A stretch of DNA of 14,266 bases, taken from assembly GCA_001247695.2 (NCBI GenBank), contig LGRX02015209.1, positions 1-14,266 of the forward strand, given 5' to 3'. This DNA is from Cymbomonas tetramitiformis (Eukaryota; Chlorophyta; Pyramimonadophyceae; Pyramimonadales; Pyramimonadaceae). Shown piece by piece: positions 7,604-14,240 of the stretch (position 1 is its first letter; each line of letters begins with the position of its first letter). The notes under the pieces were generated by a model that saw only the letters and a list, made by a program, of their open reading frames with translations, made no database searches and was not told where the DNA came from. A program made the translations under genes and the position numbers.

Positions 7604-10369
7604 ATGGAAAACTCGACATGCGGCGACGGCTCCGTTGACTGCCGAGCGGAGGATTCCTCCTCCGCGCATGCCTGGCTGCCCCTGGGCAACCTTCCAGACC
7701 CCTCTGGAGAACTAGAATCAGAACTCGAACTAGAACTTGAGTCTGCACTTGAACGTGTCGGACAAGATGGAGCTGCGCGACGAGAATCCTTCTTCCCGCA
7801 GCTCCACCCACAACCTTTTCCGCAACCGCCTCGCCGACCTTCCACCCCCACCACACCCGCACCCAACTCCACTGCAGCATCACTTGACGCCCCACCTCTC
7901 ACCTCACCTCCCTCGCCCTCACCCACCTCTTTTCCTTCCATTCCGATTGGCTCCACTCATCTGCCACCCTTTGCTCTCCATCCCCCATTTTCCACGGGCC
8001 CTTATTCCCACCCTCCCCAATCCTTCTTCGACGGCACTTTGACTCAGCTTGGCCCGGAGGACTTCCGAGCCGTCGACCGCCTTGTGGCGGAACACTTCGC
8101 AGGCTGCGCCCCGGCGCCCTTGGCGAGCGAAGACTGGGAAATCGATGAGAGCGCCCTGCTGGATTTCACTGAAGAGGAGCTCATCGCCACCGATCGCGCG
8201 GCGAGAGCTGCGACACGCCCTTCGCGGGAGCGTACTGCTGCATTACTGGCGGAGGTTGTTGCGCTTGGCCTGATCCCCCTTGCGGATGACTCGCTGGCCG
8301 CCCTCCGGATGGTAACCAGGACCTTGAGGCATGCTGCCTCTTCCCACATCCGCTCCCTCGTGGCGGTCCCCTCCTCCATCCTCTGCTCCGTGGTGGCCTT
8401 CCCCGCCGTCACCTCGGTTGACCTCTCCGGCAGCCCTGCGTGGATCATCACCAACTCTGCCCTTCACCTCCTAGCCCCCCTCGTTCACCTCCGCTCCGTT
8501 AACATGCATGGGTGCTTCTTCGTCTCAGACTGGGGGCTCCGTGTCCTCGCTAAGCTCCCCCAGCTCCAGGCGGTTGGCCTTAGGCTGTGTGGCCGGGGCG
8601 TCACGGATGCCACAGCTCACCTCGTTGGCACCTTTCTTCCGCATCTTGTTTGGCTGGACCTCAGCGGCCTCTCCGCCATCTCTGACCGCGCCGTCACGGA
8701 GGTCTCACGCTGCGCCTCCCTCGCCACGGTTGCCTTGCTACAGGCTGGGGGACGCTCCAAGGACGACGGGATTGGAGATTGGGCAGCGCCCCCGCCACGG
8801 GGACGGGGACTCTCGGGGCTGAGCTTGGGTGCACTTCGGTGGGCAACCTCTCTTGACCTCTCCGAGACCCTAATTGACAACTCTGCTCTCCCTGCCATAG
8901 CGGGGCTCCTCCACCTCTCCGTGCTGCGCCTCCGTCACACGCGAGTGTCAGACCTGGCCCCGCTTGCAGACAACGCTCTTTGCACGACCCTCACGGACTT
9001 GGACCTCTGTGGCACGCTGGTTGCTGGGAGCGGAGGGTATGGCGCGGGTCTGGCATGTGTCTCTTCCCTGCGCGCCGTCTCTTCCCTGCACCTGGGGCGG
9101 CTGTGGATTCAAAGTGGCGACCACCCGAACGGGTTTGACTTCCGCCTCCTTCGTCCTCTCACCAACCTCCTCACCCTTAACGTCTCCTACAATGGCTTGA
9201 CCTCCGACGACCTTATGCGCATTGCCGCTCTCTCTTCTGTCACCTTCCTCTCCCTCGCGAATGGCAACCGCATCCGGACGGTCCGGCCACTAGCCCCGCT
9301 CTCCCGCCTCGCTGAGCTGGACCTTATTGGATGTTACAACCTGTGGGAAGAGGACCTCCCGGAGGATCTGGCGCTCTTTCCGGCGCTCTCCACAGTGCTC
9401 TTGTGCCCGGACAATGACGGGGACGAGGAGGACTCCTTCTGGCACCACTCTGGGCGGCGCTTCCCAACCCTTCCGCCCCCACCGCTTTCCTCCCTCCCTC
9501 CTCCACCCCCCCTGTCCCCGCTGCCCCTTCCCACCTCCCTCTGCCCCATGCGGGGTGACTCCCGCCCCTCCCCTCAGCCACCCCCCCAGCTCCCGCGGGG
9601 CACCTTCCAAGTCTTCGTTGAGAACCTCAAAGGGAAGTCCATTGTCATTGAGATTGGGCCTGACGACACTGTGGAGCACTTGCGCCTCCTCATCCGTGAG
9701 CGTTGTTGGATTCCCCCAAGCGAGCAGTGTCTCTCCTGCGGCGGGAGGATCTTGCGTGAGGGAACCCGGCTGCGCGAGTATGGCATTGGACATGGCTCGG
9801 TTATCCGCTTTTGGGCCCGTATCCGCGGCGGCTCGAGCGCTCCCCCACAGCCCCGCACCTCTTCCTCCTCCCAGCGCGCCGCCGCGCGTGGGACGCCACC
9901 CCCTACAGATCTGCAACCCTTGGGAAAGCTTTCCATAGGCATGGAAACGGGTGAAAACCCTATGGAAAAGCCCTATGGAAAAGGGAAAATGGATACTGGA
10001 GGTTATCTCGAAAACAAAAATTTTGAGTTTCCATCCCTATACTCACCCTTGGGAAGGTTTTCATTATTTTCCAGGGCATTCCATAGGGTGATTGTGCTTT
10101 CCATAGGGTTTTCCAAGGCATTCCATAGGGATGATTGTGGCGTCCATACCTATGGAACGTTTTCCATAGGGATGGAAGGAATCGTATGGAAAATATCGTA
10201 TGGAAAACCCTATGGAAACCCAATGGAAAGTCCTGGAATATCAAGCGTTTTCCGTACTTATGTCATCCCTATAGCATCCCTATGGAAAGCCGTATGGAAA
10301 ACCCTGTGGAAAAACACACGGATCTGTTCCATCCCTATGATCACCCTATGCTGGCCCTATGGAACCTAA
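7604..10369 (+). CDS. Leucine-rich-repeat protein with a C-terminal ubiquitin-like domain
   Basis: The ATG at 7604 sits in a strong context (CACCATGG) 31 bases after an in-frame stop. The N-terminus has an acidic Glu/Leu run (residues about 31-50) and a Pro/Thr-rich segment (about 60-135). A helical region (about 140-265) follows. Residues about 266-600 carry leucine-rich repeats of the RNI/cysteine-containing type (VDLSGSPAWIITNSALHLLA, LDLSETLIDNSALPAIAGLL, LDLIGCYNL). After a proline-rich hinge (about 615-665), residues 668-743 form a ubiquitin fold of exactly 76 residues, from FQVFVENLKGK to ARIRGG. By my hand count 29 of 76 positions equal ubiquitin. LRR-ubiquitin combinations suggest a scaffold in ubiquitin or defence signalling; the partner is unknown. 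Residues after about 770 are read from the palindromic satellite and are probably not native, so the real 3' end (stop or donor) is uncertain. No introns were seen in the long ORF. Confidence 0.75.
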   Translation: MENSTCGDGSVDCRAEDSSSAHAWLPLGNLPDPSGELESELELELESALERVGQDGAARRESFFPQLHPQPFPQPPRRPSTPTTPAPNSTAASLDAPPLTSPPSPSPTSFPSIPIGSTHLPPFALHPPFSTGPYSHPPQSFFDGTLTQLGPEDFRAVDRLVAEHFAGCAPAPLASEDWEIDESALLDFTEEELIATDRAARAATRPSRERTAALLAEVVALGLIPLADDSLAALRMVTRTLRHAASSHIRSLVAVPSSILCSVVAFPAVTSVDLSGSPAWIITNSALHLLAPLVHLRSVNMHGCFFVSDWGLRVLAKLPQLQAVGLRLCGRGVTDATAHLVGTFLPHLVWLDLSGLSAISDRAVTEVSRCASLATVALLQAGGRSKDDGIGDWAAPPPRGRGLSGLSLGALRWATSLDLSETLIDNSALPAIAGLLHLSVLRLRHTRVSDLAPLADNALCTTLTDLDLCGTLVAGSGGYGAGLACVSSLRAVSSLHLGRLWIQSGDHPNGFDFRLLRPLTNLLTLNVSYNGLTSDDLMRIAALSSVTFLSLANGNRIRTVRPLAPLSRLAELDLIGCYNLWEEDLPEDLALFPALSTVLLCPDNDGDEEDSFWHHSGRRFPTLPPPPLSSLPPPPPLSPLPLPTSLCPMRGDSRPSPQPPPQLPRGTFQVFVENLKGKSIVIEIGPDDTVEHLRLLIRERCWIPPSEQCLSCGGRILREGTRLREYGIGHGSVIRFWARIRGGSSAPPQPRTSSSSQRAAARGTPPPTDLQPLGKLSIGMETGENPMEKPYGKGKMDTGGYLENKNFEFPSLYSPLGRFSLFSRAFHRVIVLSIGFSKAFHRDDCGVHTYGTFSIGMEGIVWKISYGKPYGNPMESPGISSVFRTYVIPIASLWKAVWKTLWKNTRICSIPMITLCWPYGT
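9605..9832 (+). other. Ubiquitin-like domain segment
   Basis: The 228 bases encode 76 residues that align with ubiquitin without a gap. Conserved are Phe4, Leu8, Gly10, Lys11, Pro19, Asp21, Thr22, Ile30, Ile36-Pro37-Pro38, Gln41, Leu43, Gly47, Leu50, Gly53, Leu56, Tyr59, Ile61 and the terminal Arg-x-Arg-Gly-Gly. Of ubiquitin's seven lysines only Lys11 is kept; Lys48 is Arg and Lys63 is His. The Ile44 patch residue is Ser and Val70 is Trp. Confidence 0.8.
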
Positions 10370-11150
10370 TAGGTCATACCTATGGAAATCTTTTCCCCAG
10401 GCATGGTACCCCTTGGGAAACTTGTTTCCATACGGACGGTGTACCTATGGAAGCGGATTCCATAGGCATAGTATCCCTTGGAAAGCAATCTTCCATACGG
10501 TCGATATACCTATGGAACATTTTCCACAGGTATGGTATCCCCTGGGAAAGATCTTTCCATGCGGACATTATGCCTACGGAAGACGGGCCCATACACTTAG
10601 CGTCCCTTGGGAAATAGGTTTCCATACGGCCGACATACTTGTGGAAAGGTTTTCCACTGGGTGGCTCACCTTTGGGAAAGATTATTCCATAGGATGGCTA
10701 TACCTATGGAAACACAATTCCATACGTGCTGTATACTTATGGAAAGGTATTCCATACGGATATTATACGTATGATTCCGTTAACAACATCAGGAGTATAC
10801 CTATGGAAACGCTTTCCGTAGGGTGACCCGCCCTATGGAATTCATATTCCATACGGTTATTATACTTATGGAGAGCATTTTCCGCAGGTGTACTATTCCT
10901 ACGGAAAGCTTTTTCCCCAGGGATGCCATGCGTATGAAAACCGTATATTATAGGTATGGAAAACATCTTTCCCTACGTATGTTATCCGTATGGAAACTAT
11001 TTACTATAGGCATAGTATAGGTATGGAACCGGTAGATATATATGGTTTCCATAGGCACGATATAGGGATAATATCGGGATGCTATACGTATGGAACTTAA
11101 TTAATATTTACTTTCCATAGGCACAGTAGTGGGGCAGTATAGGGATACCG
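9917..11150 (+). repeat. Satellite array of 32-bp palindromic units
   Basis: Each unit is a short dyad such as TACCTATGGAA, a loop of 4-6 bases, then TTCCATAGGCATA. Dyad centres measured at about 10390, 10422, 10454, 10486, 10518, 10550 and 10582, and at 10649.5, 10681.5, 10713.5 and 10745.5, give a period of 32 bases. Units with TACCTATGG arms alternate with units having TCCCTTGGG arms, implying a 64-base higher-order unit. The first 450 bases are irregular, the middle is the most regular, and units degenerate after about 10900 while becoming AT-richer. Frames open inside the array (for example 10135-10617 and 10359-10826) are by-products. Confidence 0.85.
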
Positions 11151-11379
11151 TACGTGTAGCACTGACTGTGTAGCATACATATTGCACATTAGCAACATGC
11201 AGTGTGTTCACTATGTTTCCACTGTGCGAGATAAACAAAATACTCGAGCATCTTTACTACGATTAACATGTATCTAGCTAGGCAGAAAGGAATACGAATG
11301 GGACTATCAAATTTTATCATACCAACGAATACACAAAATTATGTTCTTCTCGTGCTCTTTCTATTTACAAGATGCCAAC
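11151..11379. other. AT-rich stretch without a gene
   Basis: This is unique-looking AT-rich DNA between the satellite and the minus-strand exons. It would be the 3' untranslated region or 3' flank of the minus-strand gene. No AATAAA was noticed close to that stop, and no repeat or RNA gene was recognised. Confidence 0.45.
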
Positions 11380-11446
11380 CTAAACGTTGACGTTGTACTC
11401 GAGGCCGTCGATTTTCTCCATCTCGCTTCGCTCCAAAACAACCGAT
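11380..11446 (-). CDS. Putative terminal exon of a minus-strand gene (copy A)
   Basis: Read on the minus strand, a branch point TTTACTAA and a pyrimidine-rich tract ending CCATTTTAG precede an exon. It opens with the last base(s) of a split codon and encodes SVVLERSEMEKIDGLEYNVN, then V and TAG. The next exon upstream encodes a clearly related peptide (MEEIDRLEYNVN), and synonymous or conservative differences between the two argue for real coding. The function is not recognised. Confidence 0.45.
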
Positions 11447-11535
11447 CTAAAATGGAAAGTAAAGAGCCAACACTTAGTAAAAAAGCGGAAACGTACAAAA
11501 GAATATTCTATTGAAAACATAAAGGACTTATCAAC
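11447..11535 (-). other. Putative 89-nt intron between exon copies B and A
   Basis: On the minus strand it starts GTTGATAAG, contains a TTTACTAA branch point and ends CCATTTTAG. Removing it keeps the frame. The donor differs from GTAAGT, so the call rests mainly on the branch point, the acceptor and frame conservation. Confidence 0.4.
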
Positions 11536-11622
11536 CTAGAATGTTTGAAGGGATGCTTGAAGTTGACGTTGTACTCGAGGCGGTCGATTTCCTCCATTTT
11601 GCCCTCCTCGAAAACAGCCAAT
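11536..11622 (-). CDS. Putative internal exon of a minus-strand gene (copy B)
   Basis: An acceptor (TTTCCTTTTCAG) with an upstream TTTACTAA branch point opens an 87-nt exon encoding LAVFEEGKMEEIDRLEYNVN, then FKHPFKHS and a split Arg codon. A GTTGATAAG donor follows at 11535. The 89-nt gap (11447-11535) then leads to copy A. Because 87 is 29 codons and the phase is the same, copies B and A join in frame. If it is not spliced there, the frame stops at 11508-11510 as an alternative last exon. The family is not recognised. Confidence 0.4.
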   Translation of the reverse strand: MGCFRGGQNGGNRPPRVQRQLQASLQTF

Positions 11623-11681
11623 CTGAAAAGGAAAGTAAAGAGCCAACACTTAGTAAAAAGCGGAAACGCACAAAATAAACC

Positions 11682-11687
11682 TTTATT
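11682..11687 (-). promoter_or_regulatory. AATAAA polyadenylation signal (minus strand)
   Basis: TTTATT on plus reads AATAAA on minus, downstream of the possible third exon copy (11750-11786). The corresponding place after copy B reads CAATAG instead. This could end a transcript whose last exon is the 11750-11786 copy. Confidence 0.3.
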
Positions 11688-11749
11688 GAAAACATAATTA
11701 ACAACCGAGCAACCTCAAATAAATGCGAATATGAACGCGAGATGAAAAC

Positions 11750-11786
11750 CTAATATGACTTCGCCACGCGAACGTTTTCAGCGGAT
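11750..11786 (-). CDS. Possible third exon copy (minus strand)
   Basis: TTTACTAA and GGTTTCGTTTTTCAG resemble the branch points and acceptors of the two other copies. The exon would encode SAENVRVAKSY followed by TAG in the same phase. Its peptide is not similar to the others, so only the splice signals support it. It may be an alternative last exon or a decayed copy. Confidence 0.25.
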
Positions 11787-11880
11787 CTGAAAAACGAAAC
11801 CAACCAACTAACGTTTAGTAAAGAAGAAAGAAAATAGCAGTCGTCAACGAAAGAAGCAAAGGAAAGTAAAAGGGGGATGT

Positions 11881-11947
11881 GGAGTGAGTTGGATTTGAAC
11901 CAACTATTTCGAGTGCAAAGGACTCGCGGGAATTTCCCGTTCACTCC
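11881..11947 (-). tRNA. tRNA-like sequence, 67 nt, anticodon position UUU, abnormal D arm
   Basis: On the minus strand it folds as an acceptor of 7 perfect pairs (GGAGTGA with TCACTCC), a D-region hairpin GGGAAATTCCC, an anticodon stem CGAGT/ACTCG with loop CCTTTGC, a 5-nt variable region, and a perfect T arm (GTTGG, loop TTCAAAT, CCAAC) that is also a good pol III B box. TTTT follows about nine bases downstream. It lacks U8, the GG of the D loop and U33, so it may be a pseudo-tRNA, an organelle-type tRNA or a tRNA-derived element. By position the anticodon would be UUU (Lys), but without U33 this is uncertain. Confidence 0.5.
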
Positions 11948-12138
11948 TAGTCAAAGTTTCACGCATGCCAAGTATGAGCGCGCGAAGCACACACAAAATA
12001 ATACACACGCATAACCAAAACATGCACTGCAAACCAGTGCCATATTGCAACCTGTGAGAATTAAAAATATCACAGCACGCAACTCACTGGCGAGGCTGCT
12101 GCAACATTGCTGACGGCGAACTGTGAAGAGTGCAATAA

Positions 12139-12318
12139 CGTGAGTTTGAACTTGACCGTTCAGAAAAATCGAAGTGCTCAAAAACTTTGCCGTTCAGAAG
12201 TCACATCGGATCGACTCGTCATGCGAGCACGATCGACGATGACGACGATGATGACGATGCGATGTCTCAGACTGAGACTCTCATCAGTGACATTGCATCG
12301 GAGATAATCGACTTATAA
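12139..12318 (+). CDS. Putative last exon of a plus-strand gene with an aspartate run
   Basis: The frame is open from 12139 and ends at TAA 12316-12318. It encodes a run of Asp followed by AMSQTETLISDIASEIIDL, an acidic, helix-prone tail of the kind seen at protein C-termini. There is no convincing ATG. Acceptor-like CGTTCAG sites end at 12163 and 12197, and a GTGAGT donor lies at 12140, so an upstream exon is possible, though I could not join one in frame. AATAAA lies 110 bases after the stop. The product is unknown. The Asp run is from a GAC/GAT iteration and could also be a simple repeat. Confidence 0.35.
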   Translation, partial: REFELDRSEKSKCSKTLPFRSHIGSTRHASTIDDDDDDDDAMSQTETLISDIASEIIDL

Positions 12319-12427
12319 AATTTAAACTGGGATTAAATGTAATCGACCCTTCGTAATGGTCTAGAGGTGGCCGTCGTTCTCAGTCTCAATCGAACCTATG
12401 AGATCCCGATTTTTTTGAAGTTCCAGA

Positions 12428-12433
12428 AATAAA
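12428..12433 (+). promoter_or_regulatory. AATAAA polyadenylation signal
   Basis: It lies 110 bases downstream of the TAA at 12316-12318 in AT-rich DNA and supports a transcript ending here on the plus strand. Confidence 0.3.
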
Positions 12434-12574
12434 ATCTCGACTAGCCAAAACAGCGCATACAGGCCGCAATTTTGTTTTTTTGCCCCCCTCGTCAGTGAAC
12501 AAATGGTTTGTTTTCTTGGGGGTGATCGAACAAGCTCATTTTATTTGGGGGGTTTTTGGCGGCGGTAGGGGGTC

Positions 12575-12620
12575 TTCCATAGGGGTTTCCATAGGGATAT
12601 GCTCTGGATTTCCCATAGGG
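12575..12620 (+). repeat. Isolated CCATAGGG copies related to the satellite
   Basis: TTCCATAGGGG, TTTCCATAGGGAT and TCCCATAGGG occur within 46 bases, about 1.4 kb beyond the end of the main array. They show that the motif is dispersed in the AT-rich DNA too. Confidence 0.6.
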
Positions 12621-12946
12621 CACACCACTTTTATCAAAAAAACGTCTCAGCGTCTGAAGGGCGCGAGCACTGGAAAAAATGTTTTTTCGCGCATATTATT
12701 TATGATAATTTTTTAGGTTTGAGTAGACGTTTTTCCTAGAATTTTGTCGACCAGAAGGTATTTTTCGACCCCTGTTTTGCTTCTTATAGTGAAATATGGT
12801 GTCCTTTGCTTCAAACCCTAAAACTTGCGGTATGATCTTGCTTTAGCTTGTATGTTTTCGTGATATGTGATATGAAATTTCAGTACCCAGCGACCTGAGT
12901 TTTTTACGAAGGTCCTGGGGAAAGAGCAACAAAACGCCTGGAGAAG

Positions 12947-12969
12947 CTGGAGAGCCTTGAGCTCTCCAG
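12947..12969 (+). other. Perfect 9-bp hairpin
   Basis: CTGGAGAGC and GCTCTCCAG pair around the loop CTTGA. It is not followed by a T run, so it does not look like a factor-independent terminator. It could be an RNA stem in a transcript end or upstream leader. Confidence 0.4.
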
Positions 12970-13088
12970 TGAGGAACCAAAACCGTAAAGCGCAACATTA
13001 CGCATAACTGAAAGAACAAAAGAGTAACAACATCAGAACTATAACGAGCTTGATTTTCGCGTTTTTGATAACTTCACACAGGAGAATT

Positions 13089-14240
13089 ATGAACGAAGAA
13101 GGACCCACAGATATGGACTCTTTCACTCAGCCAGAAACCATTCAGCAGAAATATGACTTTATGAGGAGTATGAATTCAGACGTGATCCGCGACAGTGATA
13201 AGTGGAGCGCTAAACTGGACCAGGACACAGTTTCATCCCTCATCTATGCCACTTTCCTTGCGAAAGCAGACGCAGTTTTCGCAGCACGAAACATTCCGAT
13301 AAATCACAAGAAGTTTTTCGGAAACATCGAAAGGCCATCCACTATGTGCACTTTCCTGTGGAACATTTTCAGACACGCGACAAATGTGTGCTCAGTGAAA
13401 GGAGACGAAGTTGTCATTGAGTCAGCAGCAGCAACCACAAACGTCGAGAAACTGATCAAGTACACCAGGAACACAGTTCAGAGGGAAAACATCAGAAACA
13501 TCGTTGAAACACTCCTGGAATATGACTTGTACTTTCCCACACTGGAGTCAGTTCAGATACAAGTAGACGAACGCATTGCAAAACAGGCATCGGAGCAAAC
13601 ACAGCAGTCCCCCTCAGCCTCTGGACTTGCAGAAATTGACCTGGGTGCACGCGAGGGAGCACAAGCCGAAGGTGACCAAAACGAGGACACCTGGGAAGAA
13701 AGAGAAGAAGCAGGTACAAAATTAAACAGCCTCGCATTCCTCCATTGTTTAATCACAACTGACGCATTGCAAAACGCAATAACGAAAGCCCACGCATTCC
13801 TCCATTGTTTAATCACAACTGACGCATTGCAAAACGCAATAACGAAAGCCCACGCATTCCTCCATTGTTTAATCACAACTGACGCATTACAAAACGCAAT
13901 AACGAAAGCCCACGCACAGCATTTAGAGATAGCAAGCATTTCTTTTTTCATTTGTGCATTACTAACAGTTGTGAACACAGGCGAGTACGACGGAATCGAC
14001 GGTCTGACTGGACAACGAGAAGTGTCGCTTGTCAGCCACGAAGAGGAAGCGGAATTCGACTTCGCATCTCTTCAAACGGCAGTGGACTACTCTGAGACGG
14101 TGAAGAAAACCGAAACCGAAATCGAAGGCCACGAAGGTGACTTGGAGAACGATACAGTTGACATCTCGAGCAGTGAGACCATGACAGAAACAGAAGCTGT
14201 GCAGCAATCAAACGACTTTCTTCAAACCCTTTTGCAGTAA
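13089..14240 (+). CDS. Unrecognised acidic protein, probably two exons
   Basis: The first ATG of the frame (13089) is taken as start; upstream open sequence has only a TTG. The N-terminal 200 residues are mostly helical and polar, with conserved-looking stretches (DKWSAKLDQDTVSSLIYATF, TMCTFLWNIFRHATNV, VQRENIRNIVETLLEYDLYF). The C-terminal third is very acidic (EEEAEFDF, TETEIEGHEGDLENDTVD) and likely disordered. Unspliced it has 383 residues. The stretch 13714-13980 has donor, branch point and acceptor signals and is 267 nt without a stop; removing it gives 294 residues and keeps the frame. No domain is recognised. Codon use is AT-rich, unlike the GC-rich genes at the left of the window. 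Confidence 0.6.
   Translation: MNEEGPTDMDSFTQPETIQQKYDFMRSMNSDVIRDSDKWSAKLDQDTVSSLIYATFLAKADAVFAARNIPINHKKFFGNIERPSTMCTFLWNIFRHATNVCSVKGDEVVIESAAATTNVEKLIKYTRNTVQRENIRNIVETLLEYDLYFPTLESVQIQVDERIAKQASEQTQQSPSASGLAEIDLGAREGAQAEGDQNEDTWEEREEAGTKLNSLAFLHCLITTDALQNAITKAHAFLHCLITTDALQNAITKAHAFLHCLITTDALQNAITKAHAQHLEIASISFFICALLTVVNTGEYDGIDGLTGQREVSLVSHEEEAEFDFASLQTAVDYSETVKKTETEIEGHEGDLENDTVDISSSETMTETEAVQQSNDFLQTLLQ
13714..13980 (+). other. Putative stop-free intron, 267 nt
   Basis: A GTACAA donor after CAG, a TTTCTTTTTTCATTTG pyrimidine-rich stretch, a perfect TACTAAC branch point and a CACAG acceptor delimit it. Its length is a multiple of 3 and it has no in-frame stop, so retention would not truncate the protein. 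The flanking exons both encode acidic sequence, whereas the intron translation is hydrophobic. Confidence 0.6.
13734..13913 (+). repeat. Three tandem 60-bp repeats
   Basis: Copies 1 and 2 (13734-13793 and 13794-13853) are identical. Copy 3 (13854-13913) differs by one base (A for G at 13889). If translated, each gives the 20 residues AFLHCLITTDALQNAITKAH. The near-perfect identity means a recent expansion. Confidence 0.95.

Larger units (their letters stand above)
11386..11707. repeat. Tandem duplication of exon plus intron, 176-bp offset
   Basis: The segment beginning GTTGACGTTGTACTCGAGGC occurs at 11386 and again at 11562. Similarity extends through AAAGAGCCAACACTTAGTAA to ATTGAAAACATAA, about 145 bases with scattered substitutions and small indels. 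A weaker third copy covering acceptor and branch point lies at about 11780-11835. Confidence 0.75.
12434..13088. other. AT-rich intergenic stretch with small features
   Basis: No gene is recognised. It holds three CCATAGGG motifs like those of the satellite (12575-12620), T-rich runs, an acceptor-like ATTTCAG ending at 12883 followed by a 40-codon open frame to 13007 that I do not trust, and a perfect hairpin at 12947-12969. ACTTCACACAG just before the ATG at 13089 could be a splice acceptor in the 5' untranslated region. Confidence 0.45.

Noticed and set aside
10135..10826. Two overlapping 155-160-codon frames in the palindromic array
   Set aside because: Their translation is just the satellite unit read in shifting frames (YGKPYGNPME-like strings).
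9917..11150. CRISPR-like array
   Set aside because: Units are palindromic and degenerate without unique spacers of constant length, and the context is eukaryotic. A satellite explains it.
12812..12825. Telomere-like CCCTAAA
   Set aside because: A single unit with no repetition is expected by chance in AT-rich DNA.
12876..13007. 44-codon frame after an ATTTCAG acceptor-like site
   Set aside because: It is short, shows no homologous pattern, and overlaps a palindrome. A chance opening is likely.
13068..13091. Shine-Dalgarno-like AGGAG and lac-leader-like TTCACACAGGA before the ATG at 13089, suggesting bacterial DNA
   Set aside because: The neighbourhood has spliceosomal intron signals and no operon structure. 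ACTTCACACAG is better read as a splice acceptor or chance.
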